The notes beneath the pieces were generated by a model. It was not told the DNA's origin. It made no database searches and saw nothing but the letters and a program-made list of their open reading frames with translations. A program made the translations under genes and the position numbers. A stretch of DNA of 64,000 bases from Nostoc sp. NIES-4103 (GTDB lineage: Bacteria; Cyanobacteriota; Cyanobacteriia; Cyanobacteriales; Nostocaceae): contig NZ_AP018288.1 in NCBI RefSeq assembly GCF_002368335.1, positions 7,084,609 through 7,148,608 on the forward strand, read 5' to 3'. Position 1 is the first letter of the stretch, and each line of letters opens with the position of its first letter. Shown here in pieces: positions 7,240 through 15,205 of this stretch.

Positions 7240-9832
7240 ATGAACCCACAAAACAAACCCAAAAGTTTACAAGATATTCTGAAGCAGCGCCAGCAATCCG
7301 GTTTTGTGGGTCGTGAAGATCAAATAAATCAATTCCGCCAAAATTTAGAATTGCCTTTAGAGGACGATCGCCGTCGTTTTTTGTTTAATATTTGGGGTCA
7401 AGGTGGAGTTGGTAAAAGTACGCTGTTACGGCAATTTCGCAAAATTGCTGACGAAGCAAAAATTATCTCGGCTTACATCGATGAAGCTGAAAAAAGTGTA
7501 CCTGAAGTCATGGGTCGTTTAGCTGAAGAGTTAGAACGGCAAGGTCATAAATTAACGCAGTTTACAGAACGCTACAAAGTCTACCGTCAAAAGCGCCAAG
7601 AATTAGAAACCGATCCCGATGTTCCTTAAGGGTTTTCGGCTTTTGTCGGCAAAACTGTTGCCAAAACTGGTGTGCGTCTGGCGCGTCGAGTTCCCGTTGG
7701 TGGTGCTGTATTTGACTTTGTAGATGAGGATGCTTTGGCTACCCAAGCCGGGGAATGGGCATCATACGTTGCTAAGAAAGTAACAAATAAAGACGAGGTG
7801 CGCTTAGTTCAAGAACCTGAAGAAGTGCTGACCCCGCTATTTTTGCGAGATATTTTTAAAATTGCCGAGAAAACTGCTGTTGTTTTGTTTTTTGATACAT
7901 ACGAGCGCACGGGAGAATTTCTAGATAACTGGCTACGAGAAATTTTAGAGGGTCGCTATGGTGAAGTATCTTTAAATATATTGATAACCATCGCCGGTCG
8001 CGATGAATTAGATAAAAATCATTGGGCACCTTACGAGGGATTAATGATTCGTTTCCCTTTAGAACCCTTTACAGAAGAAGAAGCCCAACAATATTTAACT
8101 CGCAAAGGCATTACTAACAATCAGCTTGTAGAAACGATTTTACGCCTTTCTGGAAATTTACCCCTGCTGGTAGGAATGCTAGCAGATGCTCATCCCAATG
8201 ACCCCAACCAAGTATTTGAGCCTAGCAGTAATGCTGTAGAAAGATTTTTAAAATGGGTTGATGACCCCAAGCGGCGACAAGTGGCGCTTGATGCTGCCAT
8301 TCCTCGGTGTTTGAATCGGGATGTGATAGCCAAATTAAGAGGAGAACAAGAAGCAGATGAGCTATTTACTTGGCTAAAAGAAACATCCTTTGTTAACGAG
8401 CGTACTGACGGCTGGGCTTATCATGATGTTGTAAAAACGCAAATGTTACGCCACAAGCGCCTTTCATCGCCGCAAGGCTGGGCTGAGATACATGGTAAGT
8501 TGGCAGAATATTATGACAGCCTGCGGAACGATCTGCAATTGGAGGAAGAGAAAAAACAACGCGATCCTAGCTGGCAAAGTCACACATTAAACGTTTTGTA
8601 CCACAAGTTATATCAGTCACCGCAAAGGAGTTTATCTCTAGCTCTCCATGAATTTCTGGCTGCACTCAAAAACCAACGCAAATTTGCCCAACAGTGGGCA
8701 CAAACAATGTTTCAGGCAGGTAAAGATGTTGATTCTGCTGAAGTTCAGCGTTAGGGTGAGCAACTAGCAAATGGGTTGAAAGCCTATGACGACGACTTGT
8801 ACCAAGTTACATTACAAATGTTTACCGCAGTTCTACAAGATTCTAGGATTGAGGTTAAATAGCAACCAATTGCTCTAGGTTGGCGCGGTGAAACTTACCG
8901 CTTAATTAAGCGTTACCCACAAGCCCTAGAAGATTTTAACCGCGCCATTGAATTAGACTCTAAATATGCCTGGGCGATCGCACTTCGCGGTGAAACTTAC
9001 CGCTTAATGGAGCATTACCCACAAGCCTTAGAAGATTTTAACTGCGCCATTGAACTCAACCCCAAACTTGACTGGGCGATCGCACTTCGCGGTGAAACTT
9101 ACCGCTTAATGGAGCATTACCCACAAGCCTTAGAAGATTTTAACTGCGCCATTGAACTTGACCCCAAACATGCCTGGGCGATCGCAAATCGCGGTGAAAC
9201 TTACCTAATGCTAAAGCTATACAATGAAGCTCTTGTAGATTTGAACCGGGCTATTGATTTATACCGTTTCACTTTAAAATTGATGCATTTAGACAAGCTG
9301 GGGAAGCTGGGGAAGCTGGGGAAGCTGGGGGAGAAAGAAAAATCATTTGCATGGCTGATTTCGTGAAATGGTATTAGATTCTGACAGTGATTGGTATTTA
9401 TATAATCGCGCTTTAACTTACCTAGCCCTTAATCAACCAGATAAAGCACGGGCTGACTTAGCGCTTGCCATCAAGCTTGCTAAAGAGCATTTCCAAAAAG
9501 ATCCTAAAGATTGGCGTAATAGCTTTAACTTAGCTCTTTACTATTTGGCTGCTCAATATAATCAACCAGCAGAGCAGTTATATCGCTATGTTTTATCTCA
9601 AGGTGCTTCCTTAGAGCGTATCCGTGGAGCTATCCAAGACCTAAATGACTTTTTAACTGTGTTTCCTAACCATGTACAGGCTACAACTATGCAAAAGTTA
9701 TTGCAGTCTTACCTCACCTTAATATTCCTGAAATTAGAGGATTTTTTCTCTAGCTATTATGCGATCGCACCTGCTGAGTTCAATCAAAATTGTCCCTTGA
9801 CTCGCTGCTCAATTACATACATACTTCAATAA
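7240..9832 (+). pseudogene. STAND P-loop ATPase with C-terminal TPR repeats, broken by three stops and a MITE
   Basis: One long gene read in a single frame from the ATG at 7240. Residues about 20-60 hold GFVGRE and the Walker A motif GQGGVGKST. Later come a Walker B-like AVVLFFDTYE, a STAND-like GNLPLLVGML segment, a winged-helix-like region and 34-residue TPR units. It is interrupted by in-frame stops at 7627-7629 (TAA), 8752-8754 (TAG) and 8860-8862 (TAG), and by a 112-bp MITE at 9262-9373 that shifts the frame. Removing the MITE plus one TTA copy restores ...AIDL-DSDSDW... in frame. STAND-TPR proteins are signalling or defence-type switches; this one's trigger is unknown. Apart from these four lesions I see no frameshift, so decay is recent. 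The last 35 or so codons may not be native. Confidence 0.88.
9262..9373. mobile_element. 112-bp MITE with TTA target-site duplication
   Basis: A non-coding element with 11-bp terminal inverted repeats (TACCGTTTCAC left; TACCATTTCAC as reverse complement of the right end, 10 of 11 match). It is flanked by TTA at 9259-9261 and 9374-9376. The interior contains four AAGCTGGGG 9-bp units (about 9295-9333). It sits in the TPR part of the STAND gene, and precise removal restores the open frame, which fixes both boundaries. The transposase that moves it is not in this window. Confidence 0.85.
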
Positions 9833-10298
9833 ATACAGTCTGGCGATCGCTTTCATATATAAATCTTTTGTTATTAATAATAAGTAGCTCAACCTAATTA
9901 AACATGAAATGTCATTACGAGCGCAACGAAGTGTAGCGAAGTAATCGCAAAAACTCTATTTTACGTTCTTTAAAGTTTATCTACTTACTTATTTCAAAAG
10001 TACCTAAAAAAAGCATTACATCATGTCCACTCAATACACTTCAGTTAAGCCTTTCTTCTCTTTGCGACGGCAGTCGCTCATGGGGGAAACCTCCAAGACC
10101 GCGCTGCCTCTCCTTTGCGTCCTTGGCGGTACTCTTCGGGAAGCCGCTACTCTGCGAGAACGGCTTCGCCGAACGCGTCTACGTTAAAAAAATTGACTTT
10201 TACAAAGTGTTTTGACTTTAACTGAACCATATTGTACTATGATGCACCGACAAATAAAGCAGATTATTTAATTGTTCATTACCAACTCTTCACAGTCA
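9833..10298. other. Intergenic region rich in interspersed repeats
   Basis: No gene seen. It holds an AACGAAGTGTAGCGAAGTAA-type repeat (about 9926-9947), a palindromic repeat at 10069-10108, and a second one around 10131-10185 built on GGAAGCCG/CGGCTTC with GAACGCGTCTACG. All look like Nostocales interspersed repeats. Confidence 0.7.
10069..10108. repeat. Palindromic interspersed repeat, copy A
   Basis: GGCAGTCGCTCA and GCGCTGCC arms enclose GGGGGAAACCTCC. The element sits inside a degenerate CTTTGCG...CTTTGCGTCC background. A sister element is at 10723-10765 with the same order of motifs, which suggests a small family of palindromes inserting into the same type of sequence. Confidence 0.65.
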
Positions 10299-10661
10299 TC
10301 AGTCATCAATTTGATTCAACCAATCTACCAAATTTGATTCACTCTCAAAATCTAAAAGCGCCTCAGCCAAATTTTCTAATTGAGAAGTTTCTAACTGCTG
10401 AATACGCTCTATCAATTCCAGCTTTACTATTCCAATACGCCGAGGAAGTTGACGCAAAATCAAAGCTAAAGCTTCTTCTTGCTTCACTTCTTTTGTTATA
10501 TCCTCAATTACTTCTTGTTTGAGTTCTCGGTAATATCTGGTTTTTTTGAGGTCATCATGGGTAAACATTGCTGCCAACTCCTGACGGCTAATGCTGGGTA
10601 ACTTATAGAGTACTACTGTTTCTATAATTAAGCTTGTCATTAGTCCTTTGTCATTAGTCAT
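10299..10661 (-). pseudogene. C-terminal remnant of a DUF2887/DUF4351 (Rpn/PD-(D/E)XK nuclease-type) protein
   Basis: 120 codons covering only the end of a cyanobacterial family of putative recombination-associated nucleases or transposase-like proteins. The segment IETVVLYKLPSISRQELAAM matches the region just after the nuclease fold. EEALALILRQLPRRIG to NLVDWL is the DUF4351 C-terminal domain. The N-terminal nuclease domain, normally about 150 residues or more, is missing. Upstream sequence consists of short repeats (CTAATGACAAAGGACTAATG type), so the truncation point is probably a repeat-mediated deletion. The apparent start codons are not likely to be native. Family assignment is by recognition and could be wrong in detail. 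Confidence 0.65.
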
Positions 10662-10722
10662 TTGTAAATATCAATGACTACTCTCTTTCCAGTAAAAGAT
10701 TACCTCTTTGCCTCTGTGTTAC

Positions 10723-10765
10723 GGGCAGTTTGCTCAAGTCGGGAAACCCGCCCACGCAACTGCCC
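10723..10765. repeat. Palindromic interspersed repeat, copy B
   Basis: GGGCAGTT and AACTGCCC arms enclose GCTCAAG, GGGAAACCCG and CCCACGC. It lies within a degenerate CTCTTTGCCTCTGTG...CTCTGTGGCTCTGCG background, exactly as copy A at 10069-10108. The rest of 10662-10989 holds no gene that I can see. Confidence 0.65.
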
Positions 10766-10989
10766 TCCTCTGTGGCTCTGCGGTTCGTAAAAAAATCAAA
10801 CGTTTTACACCACAATACAAATAATGAACAATGGCAAAAACTACCAGATAAACTGATTGTGCAAAATAAATCTGTTGTAGCTATGTTTATGTTATTTTGA
10901 CTTAAAGTATCCAAAGCTGCGATCGCTCTCATTAATCTTGCTGAAACACAGCATTAGAAAACAAACGCGATCGCTTTCACTTTTTTTAA

Positions 10990-11061
10990 AGCCGATGGCG
11001 GGATTTGAACCCGCGACCGCTCGATTACGAATCGAGTGCTCTACCACTGAGCCACATCGGC
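10990..11061 (-). tRNA. trnT: tRNA-Thr (anticodon CGU)
   Basis: On the minus strand the 72-nt cloverleaf begins GCCGATG (acceptor), has a D-arm GGCTCAGTGGTAGAGC, an anticodon stem CTCGA/TCGAG around the loop TTCGTAA (anticodon CGT), a T-arm GCGGGTTCAAATCCCGC, and closes with CATCGGC plus discriminator T. The 3' CCA is not encoded, as is usual in cyanobacteria. It reads ACG codons. Confidence 0.97.
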
Positions 11062-11095
11062 ACATACGGAAAAAAATTATAGCACAATTAATCCT

Positions 11096-11359
11096 ATGGT
11101 AGAACAAAATCCTAAAAATCGTCTTAATCCTGAACAATATGCCCGCCTGAAAGCAGAAATCGCAAGTCCCTATCGTGGCTTGCGACAATTTATTTATTTA
11201 GGTTGCGGTGCTTCTGGTTTGATAGGCACTTTTGTTTTCTTTTTTCAAGTTCTTGCTGGCAGAAATCTTGAAAACGCTTTACCTAACTTGGCTTTGCAAG
11301 TAGGAATTGTGACTCTCATGGTTTTTCTCTGGCGCTGGGAACAACGCCGCCAAAAATAA
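11096..11359 (+). CDS. DUF3493 protein, LPA3-like (photosystem II accumulation)
   Basis: An 87-residue small membrane protein of the cyanobacterial/plastid DUF3493 family. The Arabidopsis member LPA3 helps photosystem II assembly; the cyanobacterial role is not firmly known. The N-terminus (LNPEQYARLKAEIASPYRGLR) is the family signature. Two hydrophobic stretches follow (about residues 33-52 and 65-79), ending with a basic tail (RRQK). It starts 34 bp beyond the divergent tRNA-Thr gene, so the two promoters must be very close. Length is normal for the family. Confidence 0.85.
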   Translation: MVEQNPKNRLNPEQYARLKAEIASPYRGLRQFIYLGCGASGLIGTFVFFFQVLAGRNLENALPNLALQVGIVTLMVFLWRWEQRRQK

Positions 11360-11654
11360 CTATAAACAAGTACAATTACTTATAACTTGGGAAAGATGTT
11401 TTATTTCACTAAATCTTTAACAAACCTTTATATATATTTATCTTATTCAAAAAAATTAACTAATTTACAAATTCCCAAACATAAAGAGAGAAAACATAAA
11501 GAAAAGATTATGAAATCTGAAAATGCAAAAATTTCTGAGACACTGATAATTGTTCAAACGGGGTCAGCCAATTTAAAGACTCTGAATATAAATACACAGT
11601 TTTAGATGGGGTCACTTATATATAAAGACCCTAGAGTTAAAAAAACTCATAAAT

Positions 11655-11699
11655 CTAAAAGCGCCAAGACTAACAATTTGTTAATCTTGGCGCTTTTAG
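11655..11699 (-). terminator. Long hairpin terminator after the SLH gene
   Basis: A perfect 15-bp stem (11655-11669 with 11685-11699) with further inner pairing (TAACAA/TTGTTA) sits 16 bp past the stop of the SLH/beta-helix gene. On the minus strand it is followed by T-rich sequence. The 300 bp to its left (11360-11654) are AT-rich and show no convincing gene. Confidence 0.75.
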
Positions 11700-11715
11700 T
11701 TTACCCAGAAGGGAT

Positions 11716-13407
11716 TTACTGAACTGTTACCAAATAGGTTGAGGGAATTGGTTGGGCACGTCCAGCATTAACTAGTGCCTGGTAAACAAAGGCAGCAACT
11801 TCGGCTCTAGTCGCTTCGCGATTAGGATTAAGTTGCTTAACTGTGGGATAGTTGATCACTAGTTGCCGTGCTGTTGCGGCTGCTATGGGGGCGATCGCAT
11901 AATTAGGGATCTGAGCAGCATCAGTGTAAAAATTAATCACACTCTCGCTATTTGCACTTAAGCCCAAACCATTAGCTAAAGCTACTAAAGCCTGCACTCT
12001 GGGAATTTGCTGCTGTGGTTTAAAGCTACCATCGGGATAACCAGAGACAAATTGACTTTGGTAGGCAGATTGAATTGCAGCGTAAGCCCAAAAATTGCTC
12101 TTGACATCCCTAAACTCAATTGCTGAGCGTTTGGCTGGTGGTGTTAAAGCTTTAGTAATAATAGTGGCAAATTGGGCACGGGTTACAGGTTCATTGGGTT
12201 TAAAACTGCCATCAGGAAAGCCAGCAATAATATTCTGGGAAGCTAAAGCCTCGATGTAGCCTTTTGCCCAGTAACCTGTGGGCACATCTTTAAAAGCAAC
12301 AGGGCCACCAGGTGGTGTTTCAACAGTTGCTGCAACAAAATCTACTTGACCAAAAATCTTTTTCTGATCGATATCGTTACCAATAGCAACAATTCTATTG
12401 GTTTTAGTACCGTTATTCAAATCATAACGAGTGTTACTACGGATCAGATTGTTGCCTGGATCTTGATTTGTACCGAGGTCTGGCAGAGCATTGACAGTTG
12501 CCACAATACCATCTTGGGTATTGTTCTGAATAACATTTTTACGCAGTACAGGCTTAGCAGATTCTGAGATATAAATACCGACTTTGTTTTGGAGAATTTG
12601 GTTTTCCGTAACTAGAGGGGTGGATGTGCCACCGATCGCTAGACCAAAACCAGTATCCTGAAATAGGTTGTTACGAACTTCTCCTTGGGCAGATTTAGCT
12701 ATTGAAATGCCGTTGCCTTTGTTTTGCACAAAGATATTATTCTCAATTTTGGGATTACCCGTACCCGTAACAAAAACACCTTCTCTACCACTGCCACTAA
12801 AAGTACTGTTTTTGATAGTGGGATTAGATGATTCCACCCATACACCAGTACCGCGTTGAGCCAGGTTGGTGACACTTACACCTGTGATAGTTGTATCTCG
12901 ATCAGCAAGGATAGTAATCTCCTGTCTAGCAAATGTCTTACTGGTGTAGTAACCACTGCCTGTAATCAAAATTGACTGACCTTTGCCGGTTTCATCACCT
13001 TGCAAAGTCACGCCTGGTTTGAGGAAGATTGGAAATTTTTCTCCCGTTTCCGCGTTATAAGTACCAGCAGCCAGTTGAATAACTGTACCAGCTTGAGCTT
13101 GATTGAGGGCGGCGGTAATAGTTTTGTAAGGTGCTGCGGCCGTTGCACCAGCCCCAGCAGTATCTGCACCAGTTGCTGAGTTCACGTAAATAACTGTTGC
13201 AGTTGTCGGAACTTGCGCCTTTAAAGTTGGGGCGGATGGTGAGACGATCCCAGCATTTGCCTCTCCAAGCAGTAGTGTAGACGACCCAGCAGAAATAAAT
13301 AACAAAGCCGATAGCCCGGCTCGTAAGCATAACTTAGAACCAATATAAATACTGGAAGAAGGGCGAAAATTTTTTGCTGAGGAACTGTAAAAACCCCGGT
13401 ATTTCAT
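11716..13407 (-). CDS. Secreted DUF1565/right-handed beta-helix protein with three C-terminal SLH domains
   Basis: A 563-residue envelope protein. The N-terminus is basic then hydrophobic (LCLRAGLSALLFISAGSSTL), a secretory signal around residues 25-50. Residues about 70-130 form a DUF1565 start (IYVNSATGAD, TITAALNQAQAGTVIQLAAG). Residues about 160-340 are parallel beta-helix repeats (NPTIKNSTFSGS, GNPKIENNIFVQ, EVRNNLFQDT). Three S-layer homology domains follow (FKDVPTGYWA, FRDVKSNFWA, and a weaker FYTDAAQIPNYA), which usually anchor proteins to peptidoglycan-linked polymer. Beta-helix proteins of this kind often bind or cut polysaccharide; no catalytic motif can be assigned. It is monocistronic, with a strong terminator downstream. 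Confidence 0.9.
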   Translation of the reverse strand: MKYRGFYSSSAKNFRPSSSIYIGSKLCLRAGLSALLFISAGSSTLLLGEANAGIVSPSAPTLKAQVPTTATVIYVNSATGADTAGAGATAAAPYKTITAALNQAQAGTVIQLAAGTYNAETGEKFPIFLKPGVTLQGDETGKGQSILITGSGYYTSKTFARQEITILADRDTTITGVSVTNLAQRGTGVWVESSNPTIKNSTFSGSGREGVFVTGTGNPKIENNIFVQNKGNGISIAKSAQGEVRNNLFQDTGFGLAIGGTSTPLVTENQILQNKVGIYISESAKPVLRKNVIQNNTQDGIVATVNALPDLGTNQDPGNNLIRSNTRYDLNNGTKTNRIVAIGNDIDQKKIFGQVDFVAATVETPPGGPVAFKDVPTGYWAKGYIEALASQNIIAGFPDGSFKPNEPVTRAQFATIITKALTPPAKRSAIEFRDVKSNFWAYAAIQSAYQSQFVSGYPDGSFKPQQQIPRVQALVALANGLGLSANSESVINFYTDAAQIPNYAIAPIAAATARQLVINYPTVKQLNPNREATRAEVAAFVYQALVNAGRAQPIPSTYLVTVQ

Positions 13408-13557
13408 TTTCGTGTCTGTGATGTGCTGAATAACAGTTGTTTAAACAGAGTTCAATATAACAGCTGTGTCGCTGTCAAACCCATGCAAAACTATACTCGA
13501 TGTCCAGCGTATAATCAGCTATGTTTCGCAAGAAAATACATATATTTGGCTTTCTAA

Positions 13558-13625
13558 CTTGGTGTCTTAGTGTTTTGGTGGTTCATCAGTCATTTTTTTA
13601 ACCACTAAGGCACTAAAACACCAAG
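13558..13625. repeat. Imperfect inverted repeat in the 13408-13729 gap
   Basis: Two 26-bp arms (13558-13583 and 13600-13625) pair with a few mismatches. The arms carry CTTGGTGTCTTAGTG and CACTAAAACACCAAG. It resembles interspersed palindromes common in these genomes. Nothing else recognisable lies in this 322-bp gap. Confidence 0.65.
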
Positions 13626-13729
13626 AAAAATATATTTAACTTTGAATAATTATTTTCTACCCACCCAAAGGTAGATACCTCAAGTCAGATGCTCCAACTC
13701 ATAGTGATGGATATCTTAAAAAAAGATCT

Positions 13730-14287
13730 TTGCAAACTTCAGGGCTAATGTGTTTTCACTTTTTGCCGCTACGTCGAGTCTTAGTTTCAGTTGCTAGTGC
13801 TTGTTTTTTACTCTTGGGCACTCCTGCCTTGGCAGCTGAACGAGTAATGCTCAAGTATAATGTTTTACGTGAACCGATTACAACAAAAGAGTTATCTACC
13901 TTTGCCCAAACTGGCAAACTCTCAACTCTACTACAAGTCACAATACTTTTGGCCCAACAAGACCCTGAGATTATTCGTCAGTATTTGACAACACCAATCA
14001 AAATCAGCCCTACAGATTTAGATAAAGTTTTTAATAGTGAGATTGGAGATACCACATTAGGCGAGTTAAGTCAAGTTTTGCACACCCGATCTCGCCAAGG
14101 AGATCAGCAAGCTTTACGTTCTGCTTTCGTAGCTTCTGCTAGCCAAGATCAGCAAATAACATTGTTAGAAATTATTCAAAATTATCCAGCGGCAGAAGTT
14201 GAAATTGAAGCAGACCGTTTAGAAACTGCTAACAATCAACTCCGCCGCTTGCAAGCAAGCCTGCCAGATATACTTGGTTCTAAATAA
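13730..14287 (+). CDS. Secreted DUF1400-domain protein (no hydrolase domain attached)
   Basis: A 185-residue exported protein. A signal peptide with hydrophobic core ends near PALAAE, about residue 36. The rest matches DUF1400 (ERVMLKYNVLREPITTKELSTFA, QQDPEIIRQYLTTPIKISP), a cyanobacterial domain that normally precedes an alpha/beta hydrolase. Here no hydrolase domain follows, so it is a stand-alone version that probably acts in the periplasm or outer envelope; its function is unknown. An alternative start is the Met at 13748. The flanking genes face it from the opposite strand, so it is a single-gene unit. Confidence 0.82.
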   Translation: MQTSGLMCFHFLPLRRVLVSVASACFLLLGTPALAAERVMLKYNVLREPITTKELSTFAQTGKLSTLLQVTILLAQQDPEIIRQYLTTPIKISPTDLDKVFNSEIGDTTLGELSQVLHTRSRQGDQQALRSAFVASASQDQQITLLEIIQNYPAAEVEIEADRLETANNQLRRLQASLPDILGSK

Positions 14288-14293
14288 GGGTTC

Positions 14294-14491
14294 TTAATAA
14301 GCTAAAGTTTCTAAAGTTTCCCGCAAATAACGCTGTACTTGTTGTTCAAGACGTAATTCTCGTAATTGACCAATACTTTCTAACTGCCAGCGTTGGAAAC
14401 CTGAACTAGCAGCGATCGCTTCTTTGAGATGATTCCATATTTCACTATCACGAGAAAATTGGCGATCGCTAGCAGCTCTAATTTTAGCCAT
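14294..14491 (-). CDS. Small conserved cyanobacterial hypothetical protein
   Basis: A 65-residue soluble helical protein rich in charged residues (LREL, LEQQVQRYLRETLETL). I do not recognise a named family. It starts 6 bp after the stop of the 203-residue membrane protein and so is translated from the same transcript, at the far end of the rimP-nusA-ylxR-infB cluster. Coding status is supported by this tight operon spacing rather than by a known domain. Confidence 0.65.
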   Translation of the reverse strand: MAKIRAASDRQFSRDSEIWNHLKEAIAASSGFQRWQLESIGQLRELRLEQQVQRYLRETLETLAY

Positions 14492-14497
14492 AGTTTC

Positions 14498-15109
14498 TCA
14501 TTCCTCAGTTTCAACTTTTACAGTGCGCTGGGGCAAGATCTGATTAACCCGCACCCCAAATATCGTAAAATCCTGCTTAATCTTTTCTAAAGATAATGGT
14601 TCTAGGGCAGCAAATTCTGTGTCATTGGTCACTAAAATTCGTGCTGCACTCACGGGAATTTGTAAAAATAGATTGCTTGCTAAAAAGGTTAAAGCAGCTA
14701 GTATTAAACCCAGGATGCGCCATTGCGGTAGAAAACTAGCTAAATTGATCGCCAGTGGAGCAATTTGATAAAGCTGCCACAGTATGCCAATCGCTAATAT
14801 TGCTACCAGAAAGGACAATACATGATTTAACTTTGTATTAGTTAAACAAAGGATTTTACGTTGCTGTTCAGTCAGGTTTTCTGGCTTAACAGCTACTCCT
14901 AAGATAGCAAATATGTAAAAAGGGCGACGCAACTGCATCCACAATAAAGGTAAAATCCCAACGCTTCCTACTAGGCAAAGTTCCATCCATACTGGTAAAA
15001 CTGGCTTGCCTACGGACAAAAACAATAAACACATTGTTAGCAGGATTGGGAGTATCGCTAAACCAGCGACGTGAATCCACAAGATAGGTTCAGAGCGAAA
15101 TGAGCGCAT
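14498..15109 (-). CDS. Low-complexity-tail-type membrane protein downstream of infB
   Basis: A 203-residue integral membrane protein with about four hydrophobic segments (residues about 12-32, 38-58, 98-115 and 128-152) and a soluble C-terminus of about 50 residues. The N-terminus MRSFRSEPILWIHVAGLA is characteristic of a cyanobacterial family often annotated as low-complexity tail membrane protein; I recall it next to infB elsewhere, but that is memory, not shown here. Function is unknown. It lies 96 bp downstream of infB, separated by GAGTTAGGAGTTAT tandem repeats (about 15115-15150), and is followed by a small gene. Confidence 0.8.
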   Translation of the reverse strand: MRSFRSEPILWIHVAGLAILPILLTMCLLFLSVGKPVLPVWMELCLVGSVGILPLLWMQLRRPFYIFAILGVAVKPENLTEQQRKILCLTNTKLNHVLSFLVAILAIGILWQLYQIAPLAINLASFLPQWRILGLILAALTFLASNLFLQIPVSAARILVTNDTEFAALEPLSLEKIKQDFTIFGVRVNQILPQRTVKVETEE

Positions 15110-15205
15110 ATTAAAGTTATGAGTTAGGAGTTATGAGTTAGGAGTTATGAGTTTTTTGACTCCTAACTTAGTAACTCTAAACTCCTAACCATTTTACCCT
15201 CAGCA

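Noticed and set aside
7627..8862. Programmed stop-codon readthrough of the STAND gene
   Set aside because: Three separate stops of two kinds plus a MITE frameshift are better explained by decay; no recoding signal was seen.
11387..11605. 72-residue plus-strand frame
   Set aside because: Low-complexity Lys/Asn/Leu-rich translation of AT-rich DNA before a terminator; no SD.
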